From assembly GCA_963784135.1 (NCBI GenBank), contig CAWAQG010000004.1, positions 62,001 through 126,000 on the forward strand: a stretch of 64,000 bases of DNA, read 5' to 3'. This document shows positions 8,901-14,761 of the stretch, in pieces. The DNA comes from JADFXI01 sp963784135. GTDB lineage: Bacteria > Nitrospirota > Thermodesulfovibrionia > Thermodesulfovibrionales > Dissulfurispiraceae. The notes beneath the pieces were generated by a model, which saw only the letters and a program-made list of their open reading frames with translations, made no database searches and was not told the DNA's origin. Both the position numbers and the translations under genes were made by a program. How positions within the stretch are numbered: position 1 is the first letter of the stretch; each line of letters opens with the position of its first letter.

Positions 8901-9679
8901 AGTATGTCATGAAATCCTCCGGGTTTCCCCTCGACCTCAAGGATGTCAGTCTGTCCCGCTCCTCTCACGTAAGGATGCCTGAGATAGTTTATGAGGACTT
9001 CGGGCATGCGGTCTGGAGAAAGGATGAAATCCACCATTCCTGTGGCGACCGCGCTGCGAGTCATGTCGCTGAATTGGGCTGTCTTAGGGTCCTGCGCGAT
9101 GGAAAGTCCGCCTGCGCCGCGGACCGCGCGCACGCCAAGGGTCCCGTCGGAGCCGGCGCCGGAGAAGAGGATGCAGATGGCCCGCTCCTGCCGGTCCTCG
9201 GCGAGTGAACGGAAGAAAAAATCGATAGGCATCCGGAGGCCTCCCTGTTTGAGCGGCGCAACAAGGTACAGGATTCCATCGCGGACCGCCAGGTATTGAT
9301 TGGGTGGAATGACATAAACGCAGTTAGGCTCCAGAACACCGGCATCCCGGGCTTGAACAACCCTCATGCGTGTGTGCTGGGCCAGGAGTTCCGGCAGCAG
9401 ACTTTCATGCGTCGGCAACAGGTGCTGGATAACGACGAAGGCGGCCCCGCTGTCAGCGGGCATGCCTGTGAAGAAGGTCTTGAATGGCTCAAAGGAACCG
9501 GCTGACCCGCCTATTCCGACCACAGGGAAGCCCGACGTACTGCCCGCAGCTTTATAGTCTTCCTTATCAGGCCCGTTGGGCGCTGGGGACTCAGCTTTGC
9601 TTTTTGGTGCTACTCGCTGCTTTGGGTTTCCGACCGGCTTACTCTGTTTACTGTACTGTTTGTCAGTCTTTTTTTTCAT
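5930..9679 (-). CDS. CheB-CheR-PAS histidine kinase fusion
   Basis: 1249 residues. Domains in order: basic linker (1-48); CheB methylesterase (50-235) with the catalytic triad Ser59, His86 and Asp178; CheR methyltransferase (255-515) with SAM loop VWVAGCSSGEEA at 353-364 and CRNLLIYLD at 459-467; a PAS-like segment (555-665); a long heptad coiled coil rich in EELQ/NEEL repeats (683-765); two PAS domains (768-875, 882-1000); HisKA with His1036 in SVAHDLRAP; HATPase with NxxxN, DNGVGF and GTGIGLAI. This is the common CheB-CheR-kinase hybrid of environmental bacteria, thought to link methylation chemistry to two-component signalling. All key residues are present. First gene of a three-gene operon. 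Confidence 0.93.
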   Translation of the reverse strand: MKKKTDKQYSKQSKPVGNPKQRVAPKSKAESPAPNGPDKEDYKAAGSTSGFPVVGIGGSAGSFEPFKTFFTGMPADSGAAFVVIQHLLPTHESLLPELLAQHTRMRVVQARDAGVLEPNCVYVIPPNQYLAVRDGILYLVAPLKQGGLRMPIDFFFRSLAEDRQERAICILFSGAGSDGTLGVRAVRGAGGLSIAQDPKTAQFSDMTRSAVATGMVDFILSPDRMPEVLINYLRHPYVRGAGQTDILEVEGKPGGFHDILALLLTQKGHDFRSYKQSTLLRRTERRMGLHHISDIARYYDLLRQDADEINQLLKDFLINVTSFFRDSEAFEELRHKAVAPLVKARENDEPLRVWVAGCSSGEEAYSLAMMLTEEVLEGGKNCPVQIYATDADEEALEFARNGIYPESIAEDVEPERLARFFIRKDQNYQVSESIRKSVVFAVQNLITDPPFSRVDIISCRNLLIYLDTDTQAKLIPLFNFALNPGGYLFLGKSEGISGRNDLFDIVSKKARLYRRLIPPRPIVLDTPLLPGRKRALLPAGPQVIRSAAIASADVIRQALLSHFAASAVLVDLKGQIIQFHGQTGKYLNMPTGEPVLNIRDIAKEGFSPRLLGAMHKAAQAGKTVVLDSVPVTRDKSGPFVRVTISPASRHGDGPPLLAVIFEDAPRPPVPAAEHLQGSESETVVKQLEDELRATQQELQNTIEELQGSNEELRVANEEVVSSNEELQSTVEELETSKEELQSVNEELTTVNTELHDKVGKLAEANSDMDNFLKSTDVPTLFLDNELRIKLFTPATTRLLKLIPSDTGRTISDLSMNFIGYELTSDALAVAGGAAPIEREVRHADGMYYLLRIMPYHTKQDRIDGVVVTFSDVTMLRRAERHTRRLATVVTDSNDAVILFDLAGKILAWNRGARNLYGWSEAEALGMTIQDMTPSDKIPEIADLLLKLIAGEAIASFETRRKKKDGSIMDVWLTGTAVRDESGKMMVEALAVTERDITRQKKAEEQIKALNELLKHQVVKLHAANKELEGFAYSVAHDLRAPLRHMSGFLKLLQESLGDARDAKTGHYIDTIAGASKKMSMLIDDLLNFSRLGRTELQKRKVNINAIISEVVREIREEQKGRDIIWEIDELPDVLGDPSLMKLAIVNLVSNAVKFTSARPQAEIRIGCKDEGDKFACSVSDNGVGFDMKYVNKIFGVFQRLHPQEEFEGTGIGLAIVQRIIERHGGRVWAESTVGQGATFYFTLSKIKET

Positions 9680-9756
9680 ATCTATTGCTTCGCACTATAA
9701 TGCTGTCACGAATAATATAGATGTTACACTAAAATCTAACAATAAACAACGAGACA

Positions 9757-9951
9757 CAGGGCAAACGCACTATACGCCGGAAAGCCGAAATTTTCGTCAT
9801 GCCCGAAGTTCTTAATCGGGCATCCAGACACAAATAACCTGGACTCCCGCTAACGGACTGCGGGAATGACGACTTGTAAGCCGAAATTTTGGAGTTTATG
9901 GCAATATTGCAGTTAGTTTTTACTCGAAAAACACATAGTGCGTTTGCCCTG
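9757..9951. repeat. MITE-like element with 17-bp inverted ends
   Basis: 195 bp bounded by perfect inverted repeats CAGGGCAAACGCACTAT (9757-9773 and, inverted, 9935-9951). A 10-bp direct repeat, CAACGAGACA, flanks it at 9747-9756 and 9952-9961, a target-site duplication. There is no transposase gene, so it is non-autonomous. CAGGG ends and 8-10 bp duplications recall the ISAs1 family (from memory, not checked). A second insertion is nested inside at 9795-9877. Confidence 0.8.
9795..9877. repeat. Paired dRS3-like palindromes nested in the MITE
   Basis: 83 bp containing two inverted arms, CGTCATGCCCGAAGTTC... and ...GACTGCGGGAATGACG, that match the arms of elements A, B and C with several changes. 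It is flanked by a perfect 13-bp direct repeat, AAGCCGAAATTTT, at 9782-9794 and 9878-9890. This looks like insertion of the palindrome pair alone, with a 13-bp duplication, the same length as the one around element B. Confidence 0.65.
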
Positions 9952-10021
9952 CAACGAGACATTATCAATATTCTCTCAATTATTATAGTCGTCAGGAAGG
10001 ATTCCGGACAAGCCGGATAAA

Positions 10022-10363
10022 CGCGTTGCATCACCTAAAAAGTATTCGAAACAGGTATTGGTGCATCACCTAAAAAGTATTCGAAAAAATCTATAATAAG
10101 CTTACGTCATTCCCGCAGGCTTTTAGCGGGAATCCAGGAAAAAACACATGAAGAGCTTTTATGTTTATATTCTTTGCAGCAAGCGTAACGGCACTTTGTA
10201 TACAGGTGTTACTTCAGACTTAATCAAACGCATCCACTGAAAAAAAACCTGGATTCCCGCTAAAAGCCTGCGGGAATGACGTAGTTGGTGTTGCCAAGTG
10301 AAATATTTCGAATACATTTTTAAATGAGGCAACGAATCACTTTTGAATACTTTTTTGATGATG
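10022..10363. repeat. Palindromic miniature element B with GIY-YIG micro-ORF
   Basis: 342 bp, the best-bounded member of the family. A perfect 13-bp direct repeat, CAAGCCGGATAAA, flanks it at 10009-10021 and 10364-10376. The ends are imperfect inverted repeats of about 40 bp built from GCATCA and AAAAAGTATTCGAAA. Inside, arms near 10107-10138 and 10249-10281 (TCATTCCCGCAGG / CCTGCGGGAATGA) enclose an open frame at 10148-10240 of 30 codons, MKSFYVYILCSKRNG followed by TLYTGVTSDLIKRIH. This is the N-terminal GIY-YIG motif of a URI-type nuclease (YVYIL and LYTGVTSDLIKR), truncated before the catalytic glutamate. Opposite in orientation to elements A and C. Confidence 0.8.
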
Positions 10364-10376
10364 CAAGCCGGATAAA

Positions 10377-10405
10377 TTGACATTAATAACTCAGGTCAGT
10401 ATAAT
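10377..10405 (+). promoter_or_regulatory. Consensus sigma-70 promoter of the hgc operon
   Basis: TTGACA at 10377-10382 and TATAAT at 10400-10405 are separated by exactly 17 bases: a perfect housekeeping promoter. It lies 43 bases before the ATG of the AbrB-like gene and no other promoter is evident before hgcA. The -35 box begins immediately after the target duplication of element B. Confidence 0.8.
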
Positions 10406-10435
10406 CAGAATAATCAGCATAGGATGATAAATCAG
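10386..10435 (+). promoter_or_regulatory. Iterated ATAA(N)TCAG motifs, candidate operator
   Basis: Four copies of ATAA(N)TCAG in direct orientation: ATAACTCAG at 10386-10394, ATAATCAG at 10401-10408 and 10410-10417, and ATAAATCAG at 10427-10435. They overlap the spacer, the -10 box and the leader. The first gene of the operon encodes an AbrB/SpoVT-fold DNA-binding protein, so autoregulation is a reasonable guess. No binding data exist here. Confidence 0.4.
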
Positions 10436-10447
10436 GAGTATACCGCG

Positions 10448-10717
10448 ATGAAAAAAGAGAGTTTGTCCTGCAGCATATCGACTAACAGGACAAATGCAAG
10501 CTGCAAGGTCGAGTCCATCATCAGCGTGGATGAAAGAGGACAAATGGTGCTGCCAAAGGAATTACGTGAAAAAGCCGGGATCAGGGCGGGCGACAAACTG
10601 GCAGTTACCAGTTGGGAGAAGAACGGAGAGGTATGCTGCATAACGTTGATCAAGGTTGAAGACATGGTCGAGATGGTAAAAGGCCAGCTTGGCCCGATAC
10701 TCAAAGAAATACTGTAA
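10448..10717 (+). CDS. AbrB/SpoVT-like HgcAB-associated protein
   Basis: 89 residues from ATG 10448 (AGGAG nine bases upstream; an upstream ATG at 10424 precedes that ribosome site and is less likely). An N-terminal segment rich in Ser, Cys and Asn is followed by a swapped-hairpin AbrB fold: SIISVDERGQMVLPKELREKAGI, then GDKLAVTSWE. The C-terminal helix VEDMVEMVKGQLGPILKEIL resembles the small proteins annotated as HgcAB-associated in other methylators. It lies 11 bases upstream of hgcA in the same operon. It may regulate hgcAB, or respond to metal or thiol stress through its cysteines (inference). Confidence 0.8.
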   Translation: MKKESLSCSISTNRTNASCKVESIISVDERGQMVLPKELREKAGIRAGDKLAVTSWEKNGEVCCITLIKVEDMVEMVKGQLGPILKEIL

Positions 10718-10728
10718 GAGGCCCGATA

Positions 10729-11823
10729 ATGCCGGAAATTAAATTCAGGGACAGGTTGGGTGAAAAGAAGGAAGCGCCGTCATGGGTGACCGGCAATGTT
10801 ATGACACCGACAGGTCCGGTCCAGCAGGTATCAACTGTTCTTTCCGGAACAGATTCCTGGGAACATTTCAAATGCAGGACGACGTCATACAGGAACGATT
10901 ATACGGTCAATCCCGGTTTGTACGCTGTCGGCGGCCCCGGCAAAAACTCGGATGTCCTTGTAAGCGCAAACTATAAATACAGCTTTGACATGCTTAGACG
11001 CGAGCTTAAAGGACTTGATGTCTGGATTCTTGTTCTGGACACGAAAGGCATTAATGTATGGTGCGCCGCCGGGAAGGGCACTTTTGGCACGGGCGAACTG
11101 GTAAAACGGATTTCAGCGGCACAGTTGGACAAAGTAGTGGCCCACAGGCAGGTTATCGTCCCCCAGCTTGGAGCACCGGGTGTCAGTGCCTTTAAAGTAA
11201 AACAGGCTGCCGGTTTCAGGGTCCTTTACGGACCGGTGCGCGCAAAAGATGTCCCGGCGTATATCAAGGCCGGCTATAAAGCGACGAAGGAAATGCGGAG
11301 GGTAAACTTCTCCGCATACGACAGATTGGTCCTTACTCCAATGGAGATCAATCCTGCAATGAAGAAATACCCGTTATATGCAGCGCTTGTCCTGGTTACC
11401 TTTGGACTTTCGCCCTCCGGCATCATGTTTAAGGACGCATTCACCGGAGGCTTGCCATTTCTGCTTTTGGGCCTCGTATCTGTCTTTTCCGGCGCGCTGC
11501 TGACCCCTGTGCTTCTGCCCTATGTCCCCTTCAGGTCTTTTGCAGTCAAAGGATGGATAGTCGGGTTGCTCTCTGTTTTTTTGTCGGCAAAATTTGTTCC
11601 ATTACTCAATCAACGAAATATTTTTCTTCTTATTGCCGTTTACCTGTTTTTCCCGCAGGCAAGTTCTTACATTGCCCTGCAGTTCACGGGATCAACTACC
11701 TTTACGGGGATGTCGGGAGTTAAACGGGAACTTCGCATTGCTATTCCAACCTATCTTGTCTCTTGTGCAGTCTCATTGGTTCTGTTAATAATGTACAAAT
11801 TTACCCTGTGGAGGGCCATATGA
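10729..11823 (+). CDS. hgcA: HgcA, corrinoid mercury methyltransferase
   Basis: 364 residues. The cytoplasmic corrinoid-binding domain (about 1-200), related to CdhD of the Wood-Ljungdahl pathway, contains the diagnostic cap-helix motif NVWCAAGK at 109-116; Cys112 is the expected lower-axial cobalt ligand that lets HgcA transfer a methyl carbanion to Hg(II). The second half has about five membrane helices (217-236, 243-266, 273-290, 297-316, 337-357), which anchors it in the inner membrane as in known HgcA. The motif is essentially unique to HgcA, so the call is firm. The stop codon overlaps the hgcB start (ATGA). Confidence 0.97.
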   Translation: MPEIKFRDRLGEKKEAPSWVTGNVMTPTGPVQQVSTVLSGTDSWEHFKCRTTSYRNDYTVNPGLYAVGGPGKNSDVLVSANYKYSFDMLRRELKGLDVWILVLDTKGINVWCAAGKGTFGTGELVKRISAAQLDKVVAHRQVIVPQLGAPGVSAFKVKQAAGFRVLYGPVRAKDVPAYIKAGYKATKEMRRVNFSAYDRLVLTPMEINPAMKKYPLYAALVLVTFGLSPSGIMFKDAFTGGLPFLLLGLVSVFSGALLTPVLLPYVPFRSFAVKGWIVGLLSVFLSAKFVPLLNQRNIFLLIAVYLFFPQASSYIALQFTGSTTFTGMSGVKRELRIAIPTYLVSCAVSLVLLIMYKFTLWRAI

Positions 11824-12116
11824 AGTACCTCTTGAACGCGGCAACCATAGAAATCTTTCCGGAAAGGTGTACAGGGTGCGGTATGTGCGCGGAGGTTTGT
11901 CCTCATGAAGTCTTTACCCTGAATAATAAGAAAGCCATAATCCAGGACCGCGACAGTTGTATGGAATGCGGGGCCTGTGTAACCAATTGCGCCTTTAACG
12001 CATTGTCTGTAAAAAAAGGAGTGGGCTGCGCTGTCGCTCTTATAAACAGTATGATGACCGGCGGCGAACCTTCCTGCGACTGCAGCGGCAGCGACAAGAA
12101 GAGCAGCTGCTGTTGA
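11820..12116 (+). CDS. hgcB: HgcB, 2[4Fe-4S] ferredoxin of mercury methylation
   Basis: 98 residues from ATG 11820, which overlaps the hgcA stop as ATGA and follows GTGGAGG. Two [4Fe-4S] motifs: CTGCGMCAEVC at 17-27 and the HgcB-specific CMECGACVTNC at 47-57. Cys70 matches the additional conserved cysteine, and the tail ends in Cys97-Cys98, the vicinal pair thought to bind and deliver Hg(II). HgcB supplies electrons to reduce the HgcA corrinoid to Co(I). A further CDC at 86-88 lies in the tail. Complete and apparently functional. Confidence 0.97.
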   Translation: MKYLLNAATIEIFPERCTGCGMCAEVCPHEVFTLNNKKAIIQDRDSCMECGACVTNCAFNALSVKKGVGCAVALINSMMTGGEPSCDCSGSDKKSSCC

Positions 12117-12173
12117 TTCACGACCCCTCACGTTTCACTTTTCACGTTTTTCGACTCCTGTTTTATAAAAATA

Positions 12174-12606
12174 ATTCACCCCCCTTTTCTAAAGGGGGGT
12201 AAGGGGGGATTACCGGACAGATGCCTCTTTACAATATGAAACTTAAGCGCCGCTCTCAGGAATTGAGAAACAATATGACAGATGTCGAGAGACTTCTGTT
12301 GTCTAAACTGAGGATGCGGCAATTGAAAGGGATGCAGTTCTACAGGCAGAGGATTATAGGGGACTATATAGTGGATTTTTATTGTCCCAAGGCAAATCTC
12401 ATTATTGAGGTCGACGGCGGACAGCATTATTCAGAGGAGGGGATGGCAAAAGACCAAAAGAGAGATGAGTTCTTGCAGGCGAGTGGATTCAAAGTGTTGA
12501 GGTTCTCTGATCGGGAGGTACTTGAGAATCTTGAAGGACTGCTGCGGATGGTATATGAAAATCTGTAATCTCCCCTAACCCCTCTTTAGAAAAGAGGGGG
12601 ATATTC
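12174..12606. repeat. Inverted palindromic repeats bracketing a DUF559 gene
   Basis: Two arms of about 39-41 bp in opposite orientation: 12174-12212 and 12566-12606. Each contains a CCCCTTTTCTAAAGGGG palindrome followed by TAAGGGGGGATTA or its variant. The right arm starts with the stop codon of the enclosed gene; the left arm ends eight bases before its ATG. The nuclease gene plus arms therefore form one cassette of about 430 bp, the same design as the GIY-YIG elements elsewhere in this window. Confidence 0.75.
12221..12568 (+). CDS. DUF559 endonuclease-like protein
   Basis: 115 residues, the full length of the small DUF559 family, whose fold is that of Vsr-type PD-(D/E)XK nucleases. The signature runs NMTDVERLLLSKLR, RQRIIGDYIVDFYC and LIIEVDGGQH, giving probable catalytic Asp in IVDFYC and Glu/Asp in IEVDGG, and RDEFLQASGFKVLRF near the end. 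MPLYN is the usual start of the family. No ribosome site other than the G-run of the left palindrome, 13 bases upstream. Its biological role is unknown. Confidence 0.88.
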   Translation: MPLYNMKLKRRSQELRNNMTDVERLLLSKLRMRQLKGMQFYRQRIIGDYIVDFYCPKANLIIEVDGGQHYSEEGMAKDQKRDEFLQASGFKVLRFSDREVLENLEGLLRMVYENL

Positions 12607-12658
12607 AGAAATGTAGGATGTCAGAAAAAATTGGGGGAACTCCTGATTAGTGAATCTG

Positions 12659-12686
12659 TTGACAATCTCCGCGCTTCTGCTATAAA
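12659..12686 (+). promoter_or_regulatory. Promoter of the tetR-efflux operon
   Basis: TTGACA at 12659-12664 and TATAAA at 12681-12686, 16-base spacer. The predicted start of transcription lies at the left edge of the palindrome at 12694-12713. Confidence 0.7.
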
Positions 12687-12693
12687 GTATCTG

Positions 12694-12713
12694 ATGTAAG
12701 TAAGCGCTTACAT
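12694..12713 (+). promoter_or_regulatory. TetR-type operator
   Basis: ATGTAAG-N6-CTTACAT, a perfect 7-bp inverted repeat with centre TAAGCG; it also contains the perfect 12-bp palindrome GTAAGCGCTTAC (12700-12711). It sits just downstream of the -10 box, where a bound repressor would block transcription. The first gene of the operon is a TetR-family repressor, so autoregulation is likely. Confidence 0.7.
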
Positions 12714-12791
12714 TAGAATTTGCAGGGACCACTGCGGACGCCGCGCCCCCCAAAGGCATAGACTTTTGGGGGTGTGAAGGAAGATCAGGGA

Positions 12792-13391
12792 ATGCACCAG
12801 GCAGAAGAACCGCACCATACAAGGGACAAAATACTTGAAACCGCATTAAGGCTCTTTTCAAAAGAGGGCTATCTCGGCGCGACTACCCGCATGATCGCCA
12901 TGGAGGCCGGAGTTGCCGAGGTCACACTCTTCAGATATTTCCCTTCGAAAGAAAAACTTTTTGAGGAAACTTTAAAAGCCTATTCCTTTCTGCCCGAGTT
13001 GAGGGGGCTTTTGCCTGAAATCATGGAAATGACTTATGAGAGCGCTTTGGCTGTGATTGCAAAGAGGTTCTTCGAGGCGCTTATGCGCCGCAAGGACATC
13101 ATCAGGATTATTCATGCGGAGATGCAGCGTTATCCTGAAAAAATTCACAAGATCCACCATTCATTCAGCGACGAGGTTTACAAAGTGCTCGCATTATACT
13201 TTTCAGAGATGCAGAAAAAGGGCGTGCTGAGGGAATTCGACGCCGAGTATGCCGCGAGGCTTTTTTTCGGCATGTTCTATTCCTATTTTAATGCGGAGGA
13301 GTTCCTGATGCGCAAGAGATACAGGTCGATCGGGCTCGACGCTACGATCAGGGCGTATGTGGATATCTTTGCGAGGGGGACGGTGAAATGA
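12792..13391 (+). CDS. TetR/AcrR family transcriptional repressor
   Basis: About 199 residues from ATG 12792; a GTG at 12774 would add six residues. N-terminal helix-turn-helix: RDKILETALRLFSKEGYLGATTRMIAMEAGVAEVTLFRYFPSKEKLF, a textbook TetR DNA-binding domain. The helical C-terminal part is a ligand pocket of unknown specificity. It opens an operon of two TolC-like proteins and an EmrAB-like pump and overlaps the next gene by four bases (ATGA). By analogy it represses the pump until a toxic compound binds. The palindrome at 12694-12713 is its probable target. Confidence 0.92.
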   Translation: MHQAEEPHHTRDKILETALRLFSKEGYLGATTRMIAMEAGVAEVTLFRYFPSKEKLFEETLKAYSFLPELRGLLPEIMEMTYESALAVIAKRFFEALMRRKDIIRIIHAEMQRYPEKIHKIHHSFSDEVYKVLALYFSEMQKKGVLREFDAEYAARLFFGMFYSYFNAEEFLMRKRYRSIGLDATIRAYVDIFARGTVK

Positions 13392-14761
13392 GTCAGGCTG
13401 GAAAAATAGCATATGGCGCATTTCTGCTGCTTTTTTGCCTCTGCGGAATGCTGCTGCCGGCCCTTTGTCGTGCAGAAGCCCCGACCGGGGCAGAAGCACC
13501 GCGCGGAGCCGAAGGAAATCCGGCGATAATGACATTGAGCGAGGGTCTTAAAATCGCTACGGAAAACAGCAGGCTTATAAAGATAGCCTCGCGGGGCAGG
13601 GATGTTTCATCGGCGGATGTTTCTATTGCGCTTTCAAGGTATCTGCCGAGCATCAATGCCTCATTGGGCGAGACATTCCTTTCGAACCCGCCGGTAGCTG
13701 TCTTCGACTCTTTTACCGTACAGGAGGCGAACAGGAGTGCACTCTCTTACGGTGTTGACGTACAGCAGTTGCTGTATGATTTTGGCGGCCGGTCGTCCCG
13801 CTACGAAGCTGCCTCAGCCGCTCTTGATTCTGCGACATTGAACATTGGCAGAGTGAAGAACATCGTGGCCCTCGATTTTATTATCGCCTACTTCGACCTC
13901 CTTGAGACGGAAAAGATGGAACTGGTCGGGGAGCGGGAGGTTGAGCGGCTGATATCCCACCTGGCAATGGCCCGGAGCCTTTACAAAGAGGGAGTCATTA
14001 CCAGGAACGATCTCCTCCAGGCTGAGGTGCGGCTTTCGGATGCGCAACAGCGTATTTTAACAACAACGAACCTGAGGGCGGTCAATGCCTCCAGGCTCAA
14101 TAATATCCTGTCTTTGCCTTTGACAAATCCTGTCAGGGCAGCGGATTCAGCCGGGGCGCCTCACACCGGGGTCGACCTTGATAAGGCATGGGAACTTGCT
14201 GAAAGCCAACGCATTGAGCTGAAAACCCTCGATCGCGAATTAAAGATCAACGAACTGGAAAAGGCTGCGAAGAGGTCTGAATACTTCCCTAAAATCTTTG
14301 CCGATGGAGGGTACAATTACACTGAAAACCGCTATCTGCTCCATGACGAAACCTGGACGCTCATGCTGGGTCTGAATTTTAATATCTTCAACGGCGGCGG
14401 CACCAGGGCGGAGATGGCGAAAATCGATCATCAAAGGGAGCAGCTTTTAGAGCAGCGGCAGAAGCTTGTCGACGACATAAAGCTCGATGTTGAAAAAAAC
14501 TGGCTTGATATGAAAAACGCCGCTGAGCGTATTAAGGTGACCAGGGATGCTGTAAAGCAGGGCGAGGAGAATCTTAAAATCAACAAGGCGCGTTACCGTG
14601 ACGGGGCCGGCACGGCGACGGACGTGCTTGATGCCATAACGCTGCTTACAATTGCTGAAACCAATGCTTGCCGGGCGGAATATGAACTCAGGCGGGCGCA
14701 CGGGGCCTTTATGTATGCCATAGGCATTGACCTGGCTTCCGAATACAGGGAGGACCAATAA
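13388..14761 (+). CDS. TolC-like outer membrane efflux protein 1
   Basis: 457 residues. A signal sequence (about 8-30, LLLFCLCGMLLPALCRAEA) precedes two OEP repeats of alternating helices and porin strands; characteristic segments are LSRYLPSINASLGE, FSYG-like VDVQQLLYDFGGRSSRYEA at about 120-135, and AKRSEYFPKIFADGGYNYTE in the second repeat. Such proteins form the trimeric outer-membrane channel of tripartite pumps and type I secretion. It is followed directly by a second TolC-like gene (TAATG overlap), then EmrA- and EmrB-like genes. Confidence 0.88.
   Translation: MSQAGKIAYGAFLLLFCLCGMLLPALCRAEAPTGAEAPRGAEGNPAIMTLSEGLKIATENSRLIKIASRGRDVSSADVSIALSRYLPSINASLGETFLSNPPVAVFDSFTVQEANRSALSYGVDVQQLLYDFGGRSSRYEAASAALDSATLNIGRVKNIVALDFIIAYFDLLETEKMELVGEREVERLISHLAMARSLYKEGVITRNDLLQAEVRLSDAQQRILTTTNLRAVNASRLNNILSLPLTNPVRAADSAGAPHTGVDLDKAWELAESQRIELKTLDRELKINELEKAAKRSEYFPKIFADGGYNYTENRYLLHDETWTLMLGLNFNIFNGGGTRAEMAKIDHQREQLLEQRQKLVDDIKLDVEKNWLDMKNAAERIKVTRDAVKQGEENLKINKARYRDGAGTATDVLDAITLLTIAETNACRAEYELRRAHGAFMYAIGIDLASEYREDQ

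Noticed and set aside
10424..10447. Upstream ATG as start of the AbrB-like gene
   Set aside because: The AGGAG ribosome site lies downstream of this ATG and fits the ATG at 10448 instead.
11751..12131. 126-codon minus-strand frame over hgcB
   Set aside because: Antisense to the unmistakable HgcB ferredoxin; no independent support.
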